Positions 47,682 to 57,748 of a stretch of DNA of 64,000 nucleotides are shown here, in pieces. Below the pieces are notes generated by a model. It was not told where the DNA came from. It saw nothing but the letters and a program-made list of their open reading frames with translations, and did no database searches. The stretch comes from Streptomyces sp. RFCAC02. GTDB lineage: Bacteria > Actinomycetota > Actinomycetes > Streptomycetales > Streptomycetaceae. Position numbers and translations under genes: made by a program. Positions within the stretch are counted from its first letter, which is position 1. The number at the start of each line of letters is the position of its first letter. The stretch is from NCBI RefSeq assembly GCF_004193175.1, contig NZ_SAUH01000001.1:4869501-4933500 (forward strand), in the 5' to 3' direction.

Positions 47682-48410
47682 ATGCCCTACGACCCGTCGG
47701 ACTTCCCGCCGTTCGCCGTCACCGTCGATCTGGTCGTGCTCACCGTCCGCCGGCACGCGCTGTGCGCGCTCACCGTCCGCCGGGGGGAGGAGCCCCATCG
47801 CGGGGAGTGGGCGCTCCCCGGCGGATTCGTCCGGACCGACGAGGACCTGGCGTCGGCCGCCGCGCGCGAACTGGCCGAGGAGACGGGGCTGCGCACCCAG
47901 GATTCCGGCAGCCACGCCGCGGCCCACCTCGAACAGCTCGCCACCTACGGCGATCCGGGCCGCGACCCCCGGATGCGGGTGGTCAGCGTCGCGCATCTGG
48001 TGCTGGCGCCCGACCTCCCGGCACCCACCCCCGGTGGCGACGCGGGCGGCGCTGAGTGGACACCGGTCGGCCGGCTGATGGGCGGCGCGGCGGAGGAGCG
48101 GCTCGCCTTCGACCACGCGCGGATCCTCGCGGACGGAGTGGAGCGCGCGCGCTCCAAGATCGAGTACTCGTCGCTCGCCGCCGCCTTCTGCCCGCCCGAG
48201 TTCACGGTGGGGGAACTGCGCCGGGTGTACGAGGCGGTGTGGGGTGTCTCCCTCGATCCCCGGAACTTCCACCGCAAGGTGACCGGTACGCCGGGGTTCC
48301 TCGTGCCGGTGGGCGGCACCACGACCCGGCAGGGCGGCCGTCCCGCCCAGCTCTTCCGGGCGGGCGGCGCCACCGTGCTCAATCCGCCGATGCTCCGTCC
48401 CGAGGTCTGA
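47682..48410 (+). CDS. Nudix protein with C-terminal winged helix (NrtR-like)
   Basis: 242 aa. Seen: Nudix box [24 protein letters not shown], close to the GX5EX7REUXEEXGU consensus but with Asp in place of the first Glu; then [27 protein letters not shown], the winged-helix pattern of NrtR regulators, where an ADP-ribose-binding Nudix domain controls DNA binding. It may be a hydrolase, a regulator of NAD metabolism, or both. No NAD gene lies nearby. It is 7 bases after the DUF4192 gene. Confidence 0.82.
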   Translation: MPYDPSDFPPFAVTVDLVVLTVRRHALCALTVRRGEEPHRGEWALPGGFVRTDEDLASAAARELAEETGLRTQDSGSHAAAHLEQLATYGDPGRDPRMRVVSVAHLVLAPDLPAPTPGGDAGGAEWTPVGRLMGGAAEERLAFDHARILADGVERARSKIEYSSLAAAFCPPEFTVGELRRVYEAVWGVSLDPRNFHRKVTGTPGFLVPVGGTTTRQGGRPAQLFRAGGATVLNPPMLRPEV

Positions 48411-48524
48411 CCCCGAGGCCGGGCGGAGGCGTCCGGTCCCGGGCTCCGCAACATCCGCGCGTTGCCCGGAAAATCCGTTTTGTCCCGTTAGGGTGCCTGC
48501 AGTGCACGCTCGACGGGAGAATCG

Positions 48525-50402
48525 ATGATCCAGGCCATCGGACTCACCGGCGTCGCCCGGCGCGGCCGGCCGCCGGCAGTTGACGACCTCACCTTCGAGG
48601 CGCGCCCCGGCCATGTGACGGCGCTGCTCGGGCCATCGGGAGCCGGCAAGTCCACCGCGCTCCGGCTCATGCTCCAACTCACCCCGGGGCGGGGCGTCGC
48701 GCTGTTCCGGGGCAGGCCCCTGTCCCTGGTGCCTCACCCGTCGCGCGAGATCGGCACCCTCCTCGGCGACGTGCCCGGGCATCCGCGCCGCACCGCGCTC
48801 GGACACCTGCGGATGCTCGCCGCCGCGGCCGGGGTCCCCGCCTCCCGCGCCGAGGAGGTTCTCGACGTCGTGGGGCTCAGCGGGCTCGCCGGCCAGCGGC
48901 TCGGCCTGTTCTCGCGGGGCATGGACCGCAGGCTCGGGCTGGCGATCGCCCTCCTCGGCGACCCGCACACCCTCGTCCTGGACGAACCGGCCGACGGCTT
49001 GTCCCCCCGTGAAACCGCCTGGTTGCACGGCCTGCTGCGCGGCTACGCCGACCAGGGCGGCACCGTGCTCGTCACCGCGCGCGACGCGGAGCGGACCGCC
49101 GCGCTCGCCGACCGCGTGGTGAGCCTCGCGCACGGGCGGCTCGTCGCCGACCAGCTCGCGCACGATTTCGCCCGCACCCGCCTGCGTCCCCGCGTGGCCG
49201 TCCACACCCCGCACGCGGAACGGCTCGCCGCCGCCCTGGCGCAGGAGTTCCGGCACCGGGAGGCGGGCGCCGGGGGGCCGGCCGAAGCCGTCCGCGAGTC
49301 CGGGACCCGCATCTCCGTGTACGGCAGCACCTGCGCCGTCGTGGGCGAGATCGCGTACCGGCACCACATCGTCGTCCACCAACTCGCCGACGAGATCGGT
49401 GACTCGGGGGACCGCAGCGCCGCCGGGCCGCTGCACCGCGCGGACGGCCGGGCCGCTCCCACCGCCACCCACGTACCGGTCGCACGCCCGGCTCCCGGTA
49501 CCGACTCCGGTTCCCTGGTCGGAGCCGATGCCCTGTCGCAGTCCGGTCCCGGTGACCACTCCGACCATGAAGGGGAGGATCCGCGGGCACTCCGGCCCCC
49601 TCCGGCGCTGCCGCCACGCCTGTCCACCCTCCCCACCGCCGGACCGACTTGGCCGCTGCGCTACGAACTGCGGCGGTGGACCGGTGTCCGCACCGGCTGG
49701 GTCCTCATGGTCACCGCCCTCGTCGCAGGACTCGGCACGGCCCTGTGGCTCCAATCGGCCGGCGTGCGCCCGCTGGAACGCGCCCTCACCGGCTGGGCGG
49801 AACCGCTGCCGCTGCCCCCCGTCGCCATGGCGGCCGGCCTGCTCGGGGCGCTCGCGTTCGGACAGGAGTTCCGCTACCCGGCGCTCGCGCCCGCGCGCGT
49901 CCCGGTGGCCCGCAGGCTCTCGCTCCTCACCGGAAAACTGATCGTCTCCAGTGCGGCCGCGCTCGCCCTGTGCTGCGGCACCATCGTCCTCAACTCCGCG
50001 GCGCTCCACCTCTTCCTCCCGCAGCGGACGCCCGGTGTCGACGCCTGGGACACCGCGTTCCAGGGAATCGCCGTGCTCACCGTGGGCTGCGCGTGGGCCG
50101 GTGTTCTCGCCGCCGGGATCTTCCGCTCCACGCTCGTCGGGCTCGCCGCCGTGGCGGCCGTGCCGCTGGGGGCGGCGCCCGCGCTCCGCGCCTTCCTCGA
50201 CAGCCCGGCGGGCGCGTCGCTCGACGGACTCCCGGGGCGCTTCCAGGCGCTCACCACCCTTCCGTTCCCGTTCGGAGTCGATCGCTGGCTGTCCGCTTCC
50301 GCGCACCTCGCACCCCAGCCGGTCGGCTGGGCACTGGCCCTCTCACTGACCGTGCTCCTCGGCGGATACGCGCTGATCAGCCTGCGCAACGGACTGCGCT
50401 GA
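48525..50402 (+). CDS. ABC transporter with fused ATPase and membrane domains
   Basis: 625 aa. Seen: ATPase domain (about residues 1-220) with Walker A LLGPSGAGKSTAL and Walker B TLVLDEPADGL; a Pro/Ser-rich linker (about 300-380); then about six membrane spans (about 395-620) of ABC-2 type. The signature reads FSRGMDRRLGLAIALL instead of LSGGQ-type, and the switch-histidine position reads VLVTARDAERTA, without His. It may be weakly active or regulatory. It lies immediately upstream of whiH on the same strand, with about 200 bases between. Confidence 0.82.
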   Translation: MIQAIGLTGVARRGRPPAVDDLTFEARPGHVTALLGPSGAGKSTALRLMLQLTPGRGVALFRGRPLSLVPHPSREIGTLLGDVPGHPRRTALGHLRMLAAAAGVPASRAEEVLDVVGLSGLAGQRLGLFSRGMDRRLGLAIALLGDPHTLVLDEPADGLSPRETAWLHGLLRGYADQGGTVLVTARDAERTAALADRVVSLAHGRLVADQLAHDFARTRLRPRVAVHTPHAERLAAALAQEFRHREAGAGGPAEAVRESGTRISVYGSTCAVVGEIAYRHHIVVHQLADEIGDSGDRSAAGPLHRADGRAAPTATHVPVARPAPGTDSGSLVGADALSQSGPGDHSDHEGEDPRALRPPPALPPRLSTLPTAGPTWPLRYELRRWTGVRTGWVLMVTALVAGLGTALWLQSAGVRPLERALTGWAEPLPLPPVAMAAGLLGALAFGQEFRYPALAPARVPVARRLSLLTGKLIVSSAAALALCCGTIVLNSAALHLFLPQRTPGVDAWDTAFQGIAVLTVGCAWAGVLAAGIFRSTLVGLAAVAAVPLGAAPALRAFLDSPAGASLDGLPGRFQALTTLPFPFGVDRWLSASAHLAPQPVGWALALSLTVLLGGYALISLRNGLR

Positions 50403-50528
50403 ACCACCCGTGCCCGTCCGGGCGCACCCGGCACCCGCGCCGGTGCGCCTTCCAACTTCCCAGTCCAGGCCCGCAATGTGCGTGGGGAGTCCATTTCCTT
50501 CCGGTTAGACGTCAATTATGCAGGAGTC

Positions 50529-50536
50529 GCCGATCA
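50529..50536 (+). promoter_or_regulatory. Candidate sigma-WhiG -10 element before whiH
   Basis: GCCGATCA matches the sigma-WhiG/FliA-type -10 (GCCGATAA) at 7 of 8 bases, about 70 bases before the whiH start. A TCAA at 50512-50515 could be the -35 but the 13-base spacing is shorter than the usual 15. whiH of S. coelicolor is known to depend on sigma-WhiG. Confidence 0.5.
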
Positions 50537-50599
50537 CCCTTTCGTGTGCTTTTCACCAAAGACCTCAAGGTGCCAACGGGCGTCGCCGACAAAGGAGGC

Positions 50600-51529
50600 G
50601 TGACTACCCTTGCGCACTCGATGATGACCACCTCCCGCTCGGCCGAGGCCGGGCCGGCGCCCACCGGCGGCCTCGACCGGTACTCGTACGCCGAGTCCAC
50701 CGGCGCCGCACGCACCACCAACGCCCTCGCCTGGGACACCGGCGACTCCGACATGGCCCGCGTCGGCCGCCGTACCGCGGGCAGCCGCGGCCGCGGCCTG
50801 CACGGGCAACTCGTCCAGCAGCTCGGCCAGATGATCGTCTCCGGCGACCTGGGCGCGGACCGCCCGCTGGTCCCCGAGGAGATCGGGCAGCGGTTCGAGG
50901 TCTCGCGCACCGTGGTCCGCGAGTCCCTGCGGGTCCTGGAGGCCAAGGGCCTCGTCAGCGCCCGCCCCAACGTCGGCACCCGCGTCCGCCCCGTCGGCGA
51001 CTGGAACCTGCTCGACCCCGACATCATCGAGTGGCGGGCGTTCGGCCCGCAGCGCGAGGACCAGCGCCGGGAGCTGAGCGAACTCCGGCTCACCATCGAG
51101 CCCCTCGCGGCGCGCCTGGCCGCGGGCGACACCCGCGAGGAGGTCCGCCAGCGCCTGGGCGACATGGTCGAGATCATGAACCACGCCCTCGGCCAGGGCG
51201 ACGCCCTCACCTTCTCGCGCGCCGACGCCGAGTTCCACGCCCTCCTGCTCCAGGCCGCGGGCAACCGCATGCTGGAGCACCTCTCGGGGATCGTCGGCGC
51301 GGCCCTCCAGGTGTCCGGCGGGGTCGCGTCCGGCTGCGAGCACCCGACCGAGGCGTCCGTCGGGCTCCACCAGCGCATCCTGGAGGCCATCACCGCCGGC
51401 GAGCCGGGTGCCGCCGAGGCCGCCATGCGGCACCTGCTGGCCGCTCCGGCCGAGACTCCGGCGGCCGGCCAGCCGGCCGCCGCGGGCGCCGGCGCCGACC
51501 ATGTCGTTCCCGCCCCGCGCGAGCACTGA
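50600..51529 (+). CDS. whiH: GntR/FadR-family sporulation regulator WhiH
   Basis: 309 aa DNA-binding protein that acts in aerial-hypha septation in Streptomyces; identified from sequence and its place just before hrdB. Seen: a variable N-terminus of about 65 residues, the GntR winged helix (GRGLHGQLVQQLGQMIVSGDL..., VSRTVVRESLRVLEAKGLV), and an FCD effector domain with RLTIEPLAARLAA and RADAEFHALLLQAAGN. A C-terminal Ala/Pro tail follows. GTG 50600 has AAAGGAGG only one base upstream, which is too close; ATG 50621 is the next candidate but is far from it, so the true start is unsure. Confidence 0.88.
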   Translation: MTTLAHSMMTTSRSAEAGPAPTGGLDRYSYAESTGAARTTNALAWDTGDSDMARVGRRTAGSRGRGLHGQLVQQLGQMIVSGDLGADRPLVPEEIGQRFEVSRTVVRESLRVLEAKGLVSARPNVGTRVRPVGDWNLLDPDIIEWRAFGPQREDQRRELSELRLTIEPLAARLAAGDTREEVRQRLGDMVEIMNHALGQGDALTFSRADAEFHALLLQAAGNRMLEHLSGIVGAALQVSGGVASGCEHPTEASVGLHQRILEAITAGEPGAAEAAMRHLLAAPAETPAAGQPAAAGAGADHVVPAPREH

Positions 51530-51710
51530 CCGCCCTTCCGGCACCCCGCGCTCGGCGTCACGGAGCGTCGTCGGGGCCGGCCATCGCCGGGCTCCGGCGG
51601 CGCATGCGCACCGCCCGTCACCCTCGGCAGCGCGGGTGTGACTCGCGCCACGCCGAAGCCGCGTAACGCTTCGGGAAGCAGCGCGATGTCCCAAGAGGTG
51701 GCCGCGGCGG

Positions 51711-51726
51711 CCGGACGAACGTCCGG
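51711..51726. promoter_or_regulatory. Hairpin in the hrdB upstream region
   Basis: CCGGAC at 51711-51716 pairs with GTCCGG at 51721-51726 around GAAC. The 299-base gap between whiH and hrdB contains the hrdB promoters; I cannot place them with confidence, and this dyad could be an operator or leader hairpin. Confidence 0.35.
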
Positions 51727-51828
51727 TCCCAGGCCCACCGCAACCGTCGGCGCCGTGTGCCGGCGGTCAGGGTTCCGCTTCCCTTGAGCGGGCTCCAAGC
51801 CGTTCCCAGAGTTTCCGAGAGGTTGTTC

Positions 51829-53439
51829 GTGTCGGCCAGCACTTCCCGTACTCTCCCCGCGGAGATCGCCGAGTCCAATTCTGTGATGGCGCTCATCGAA
51901 CGGGGAAAGGCTGAGGGGCAGATCGCCGGCGACGATGTGCGCCGGGCCTTCGAGGCCGACCAGATCCCGTCAACCCAGTGGAAGAACGTTCTGCGCAGCC
52001 TCAACCAGATCCTCGACGAGGAAGGCGTGACGCTGATGGTGAGTGCCGCCGAGGCGCCCAAGCGCACCCGGAAGAGTGGCGTCGCGAAGACGACGGCCAA
52101 GCGCACCGTGACCAAGACCGTGGCGGCCAAGACCGTTCCGGCGAAGAAGGCCACGGCCGTGGTACGCCCGCAGGATCCGTCCGTGGACGGTGACGGCGCC
52201 GCGGCGGACGGCCCCGCCGCGCCGCAGCGGCCGGCCGCCGCGAAGAAGGCCGCGGCCAAGAAGGCGCCCGCGAAGAAGACCGCGGCCAAGAAGACGGTGA
52301 CGAGGAAGACCGCGGCGAAGAAGACCGCCGGGGGCAAGGACGAGCCGGCGAAGAAGGAGATCGTCGACGAGTTCCTCGACGGCGACGAGGAGACGCTGGA
52401 GGAGCCGACCGAGCGCGCCGTGCGTGCCGGTGCCGCCGACGCCCCCGAGGGCAAGCAGGAGAACGAGGGCTTCGTCCTGTCGGACGACGACGAGGACGAC
52501 GCCCCGGCCCAGCAGGTCGCCGCGGCCGGCGCCACCGCCGACCCCGTCAAGGACTACCTCAAGCAGATCGGCAAGGTCCCCCTGCTCAACGCCGAGCAGG
52601 AGGTCGAGCTTGCCAAGCGCATCGAGGCGGGCCTGTTCGCCGAGGACAAACTCGCCGGCGCCGACAAGATCGCCCCCAAGCTGCGGCGCGAACTGGAGAT
52701 CATCTCCGAGGACGGCCGCCGGGCGAAGAACCACCTGCTGGAGGCCAACCTCCGCCTCGTCGTCTCCCTGGCCAAGCGCTACACGGGCCGCGGCATGCTC
52801 TTCCTCGACCTCATCCAGGAGGGCAACCTCGGCCTGATCCGTGCCGTCGAGAAGTTCGACTACACCAAGGGCTACAAGTTCTCCACCTACGCCACCTGGT
52901 GGATCCGGCAGGCGATCACCCGGGCGATGGCCGACCAGGCGCGCACCATCCGCATCCCGGTGCACATGGTCGAGGTGATCAACAAGCTCGCCCGCGTCCA
53001 GCGCCAGATGCTCCAGGACCTCGGCCGTGAGCCCACGCCGGAGGAGCTGGCCAAGGAGCTGGACATGACGCCCGAGAAGGTCGTCGAGGTCCAGAAGTAC
53101 GGCCGTGAGCCGATCTCGCTGCACACCCCGCTGGGCGAGGACGGCGACAGCGAGTTCGGTGACCTGATCGAGGACTCCGAGGCCGTGGTGCCGGCGGACG
53201 CGGTGAGCTTCACGCTGCTCCAGGAGCAGCTGCACTCCGTCCTCGACACGCTCAGTGAGCGTGAGGCGGGTGTCGTCTCGATGCGCTTCGGTCTCACCGA
53301 CGGGCAGCCGAAGACGCTGGACGAGATCGGCAAGGTCTACGGCGTGACGCGCGAGCGCATCCGGCAGATCGAGTCCAAGACCATGTCGAAGCTGCGGCAC
53401 CCGTCGCGCTCCCAGGTCCTGCGGGACTACCTGGACTGA
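51829..53439 (+). CDS. hrdB: Principal RNA polymerase sigma factor HrdB
   Basis: 536 aa group 1 sigma factor that directs transcription of housekeeping genes. Seen: region 1.1-like N-terminus [15 protein letters not shown]; a Lys/Ala-rich low-complexity segment (about residues 78-190) like histone tails; then region 1.2 ([25 protein letters not shown]), regions 2.1-2.4 ([55 protein letters not shown]), region 3 and region 4.2 helix-turn-helix ([22 protein letters not shown]). GTG 51829 corresponds to the known S. coelicolor start; TTG 51823 is possible. Confidence 0.96.
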   Translation: MSASTSRTLPAEIAESNSVMALIERGKAEGQIAGDDVRRAFEADQIPSTQWKNVLRSLNQILDEEGVTLMVSAAEAPKRTRKSGVAKTTAKRTVTKTVAAKTVPAKKATAVVRPQDPSVDGDGAAADGPAAPQRPAAAKKAAAKKAPAKKTAAKKTVTRKTAAKKTAGGKDEPAKKEIVDEFLDGDEETLEEPTERAVRAGAADAPEGKQENEGFVLSDDDEDDAPAQQVAAAGATADPVKDYLKQIGKVPLLNAEQEVELAKRIEAGLFAEDKLAGADKIAPKLRRELEIISEDGRRAKNHLLEANLRLVVSLAKRYTGRGMLFLDLIQEGNLGLIRAVEKFDYTKGYKFSTYATWWIRQAITRAMADQARTIRIPVHMVEVINKLARVQRQMLQDLGREPTPEELAKELDMTPEKVVEVQKYGREPISLHTPLGEDGDSEFGDLIEDSEAVVPADAVSFTLLQEQLHSVLDTLSEREAGVVSMRFGLTDGQPKTLDEIGKVYGVTRERIRQIESKTMSKLRHPSRSQVLRDYLD

Positions 53440-53460
53440 TCCGGGACCGGACGAGGGCAC

Positions 53461-53508
53461 ACGTACGGCCGCCCCTCCCCCCACACCGGGGGAGGGGCGG
53501 CCGTACGT
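53461..53508. terminator. Terminator after hrdB
   Basis: A perfect 21-bp stem (53461-53481 with 53488-53508) and a 6-base loop, starting 22 bases after the hrdB stop: the longest perfect hairpin I found in the window. Confidence 0.95.
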
Positions 53509-53661
53509 CTGTCAGGGGCATGGGCGCGGGTGGGATGCGCAGAGGGCTGCCTCGGGGCCGTGCAGCGGCCCGAGGGGCGCTCCCGGAGCCCGCTCGGGGC
53601 CTTCCGCCGTGTGTGGTGGCACGCGGAATACGCCCGTGACGGAGCGAGCGGGTGGAGCGAA

Positions 53662-53699
53662 GGGCGGTCATCCCCGGTGGGACCGGTGGACGACCGCCC
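53662..53699. terminator. Hairpin downstream of the DUF7455 gene
   Basis: GGGCGGTC at 53662-53669 pairs with GACCGCCC at 53692-53699, and an inner CCGGT/ACCGG pair lies between. It is placed to stop the minus-strand DUF7455 transcript. The rest of 53509-53755 shows no gene that I can support. Confidence 0.55.
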
Positions 53700-53755
53700 C
53701 GGCCCGGCGCGGCCGGGCACAGCCCGTCGTCGGGAGAGTGCGGAACGTCAGGGAA

Positions 53756-53986
53756 TCACCGCTCGTCTTCGTGAGCGGTCGCGGGAGTCGCGGTCAGCTT
53801 CTCCGTCTCGTCCTGTATTTCCGCGGCGATCTTCTTGAGCTCGGGCTCGAACTTGCGGCCGTGGTGGGCGCAGAAGAGCAGCTCTCCGCCGCTGGTGAGG
53901 ACCACGCGGAGATACGCCTGGGCACCACAGCGATCGCAGCGGTCCCCGGCCGTCAGCGGGGTCGCGGGGGTCAGAACAGTAGTCAC
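53756..53986 (-). CDS. Small zinc-ribbon protein (DUF7455)
   Basis: 76 aa protein conserved in actinobacteria next to hrdB. Seen: CDRCGAQAYLRVVLTSGGELLFCAHHGRKFEPEL, a C-x2-C...C-x2-H pattern suited to zinc binding, then a charged helix with ELKKIAAEIQDETEKL. Function unknown. It is divergent from parE with a gap of 427 bases. Confidence 0.85.
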   Translation of the reverse strand: MTTVLTPATPLTAGDRCDRCGAQAYLRVVLTSGGELLFCAHHGRKFEPELKKIAAEIQDETEKLTATPATAHEDER

Positions 53987-54413
53987 GTCGCCTCTTCTCT
54001 AGCTCGACGAGCTGTCGTACCAGGGACAACATCCAACCAGGCCGAGAACGTTCCCGCTCGCGGCTTTCTTCCAAAGGTTTCTTCCGGGATGGCCGGACGC
54101 TGCCCGGTGGCGGCGAATGAGCCGTATTGCGGTGTTGTCGCTTCGTTAACGCATGTCGAGTGGTGGTTGTTCCTGCCTGCTGCCCCGGGGTCCCGGGGCT
54201 TCCCTTCCGTTCAGAAGGACGTGCCCGGAGCCTAAAGGGTTCATGCCTCGAAGGGAACGTGATGTACACGTCACCCAGACGAGTTATCGAACACGTGAGC
54301 GACGCTCGGTTACCCTGGATCTTCCCGGGGAGCCGCGCAACCGCTCCACAGAGCCTCGGTACCCTCTGAGCGGCGACTGCCACCCGATTTGGATTCAGCG
54401 AGGAGCGAACTGC
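53987..54413. other. Gap between the DUF7455 gene and parE
   Basis: 427 bases with promoters for both directions expected. A near-palindrome GTGATGTACACGTCAC lies at 54259-54274 (six of eight pairs match). No gene is supported, though the plus frame of parE is open from 54153. Confidence 0.5.
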
Positions 54414-56531
<2,118 letters not shown>

Positions 56532-56544
56532 CGCGGACCCCGTA

Positions 56545-56578
56545 CGGACCCCGGGCCGGCTCTCCGGTCCGGGGTCCG
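56545..56578. terminator. Terminator after parE
   Basis: A 15-bp stem with one G-T pair (56545-56559 with 56564-56578) and a 4-base loop, 13 bases after the parE stop. Confidence 0.88.
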
Positions 56579-56590
56579 CCTGTTCGACCG

Positions 56591-56629
56591 TTGCAATTTT
56601 CTTGCGTCAATTGCGTTAGCCTTGCGCGC
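56591..56629 (+). promoter_or_regulatory. lacI-type gene promoter with TTGCG repeats
   Basis: TTGCAA (56591) as -35 and TAGCCT (56617) as a TANNNT -10 place the transcript start at about the A of the ATG. TTGCG recurs at 56602, 56611 and 56622, and the last repeat is part of CTTGCGCGC, also found before the binding-protein gene. These look like LacI-regulator half-sites. Confidence 0.55.
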
Positions 56630-57655
56630 ATGACACGACGACTTGCTCAGGTAGCGCAGAAGGTGGGGGTCAGCGAGGCGACGGTCAGCCGGGTCCTCAA
56701 CGGCAAGCCCGGGGTCTCGGAGGCGACCCGGCAGGCCGTGCTGACCGCGCTGGACGTCCTCGGGTACGAGCGGCCCACCCAACTGCGCGGTGAGCGCGGC
56801 CGGCTGGTGGGTCTCGTCCTGCCCGAGCTCCAGAACCCGATCTTCCCCGCCTTCGCCGAGGTGCTCGGCGGCGTCCTGGCGCAGCGGGGCCTGGTGCCCG
56901 TGCTGTGCACCCAGACGCCCGGCGGCATCAAGGAGACCGACTACGTCGATCTGCTCCTCCAGCAGCAGGTGTCCGGTGTGATCTTCGCCGGCGGTCTGTA
57001 CGCCCAGGGCGACGCGTCGCACGACCACTACCGGCTGCTCGCCGAACGGCGGCTGCCCGTCGTACTGATCAACGCCTCCGTGCCCGGCCTGCCCTTCCCC
57101 CGCGTGTCCTGCGACGACGCGGTCGCGGTGGAGCAGGCGTGGCGGCATCTGACCTCGCTCGGGCACGAGCGGATCGGTCTCGTGCTCGGGCCGCCCGACC
57201 ACATGCCGTCGCAGCGCAAGCTCGCGGCGGCCGTCGCCGCGGCGGAGGCGGGGGGCGGCGAACTGCCCGAGGAGCGGGTCGCCCGTGCCATGTACACCCT
57301 GGAGGGCGGGCAGGCGGCGACCGTGACCCTGCTGGAGCGGGGGGTGACCGGTGTGATCTGCGCCAGCGACATCATCGCCCTCGGTGCGGTGCGGGCGGCG
57401 CGCAGGCGCGGCCTTTCGGTGCCGGGCGACCTGTCGGTGGTCGGGTTCGACGACTCGGCCCTCATGACCAGCACCTCCCCGCCGCTGAGCACGGTGCGGC
57501 AGCCGATCGAGGCCATGGGCCGGGCCGCGGTGGACGTGCTGGCGGCCCAGTTCGGGGGCCGGGACGTCCCCCACGATGAGCTGCTGTTCGCACCTGAACT
57601 CGTGGTGCGGGAATCGACCGGTCCGATGCTCGGTGGATGTCGATCCGGCGTCTGA
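56630..57655 (+). CDS. LacI-family sugar-operon repressor
   Basis: 341 aa. Seen: N-terminal HTH and hinge (RLAQVAQKVGVSEATVSRVLNGKPGVSEATRQAVL), then the periplasmic-binding-protein-like effector domain with LVGLVLPELQNPIFPAFAEVL and SVVGFDDSALMTSTSPPLSTVRQP. It probably represses itself and the alpha-glucoside operon that starts 93 bases downstream. No Shine-Dalgarno sequence precedes ATG 56630, in agreement with a leaderless mRNA. Confidence 0.92.
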   Translation: MTRRLAQVAQKVGVSEATVSRVLNGKPGVSEATRQAVLTALDVLGYERPTQLRGERGRLVGLVLPELQNPIFPAFAEVLGGVLAQRGLVPVLCTQTPGGIKETDYVDLLLQQQVSGVIFAGGLYAQGDASHDHYRLLAERRLPVVLINASVPGLPFPRVSCDDAVAVEQAWRHLTSLGHERIGLVLGPPDHMPSQRKLAAAVAAAEAGGGELPEERVARAMYTLEGGQAATVTLLERGVTGVICASDIIALGAVRAARRRGLSVPGDLSVVGFDDSALMTSTSPPLSTVRQPIEAMGRAAVDVLAAQFGGRDVPHDELLFAPELVVRESTGPMLGGCRSGV

Positions 57656-57661
57656 TTCTTT

Positions 57662-57687
57662 CAAGGCGTGCGCGATATCTTGCGCGC
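57662..57687. promoter_or_regulatory. Candidate LacI-type operator before the binding-protein gene
   Basis: CAAG at 57662-57665 and CTTG at 57679-57682 form inverted half-sites separated by 13 bases; CTTGCGCGC at 57679-57687 repeats the nonamer at 56621-56629. The site lies about 60-85 bases before ATG 57749. Confidence 0.5.
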
Positions 57688-57748
57688 TGCTGACGGCGGT
57701 GGTTGAGTGTGCGCCACTCTTCAGCCATGCCTGACGAAGGAGTCATCC

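Noticed and set aside
52080..52340. Repeat element inside hrdB
   Set aside because: The repeats encode the Lys/Ala-rich segment in frame and are part of the protein.
54049..54060. GAACGTTC as an SOS box near the DUF7455 gene
   Set aside because: The LexA consensus needs four bases between GAAC and GTTC; here there are none.
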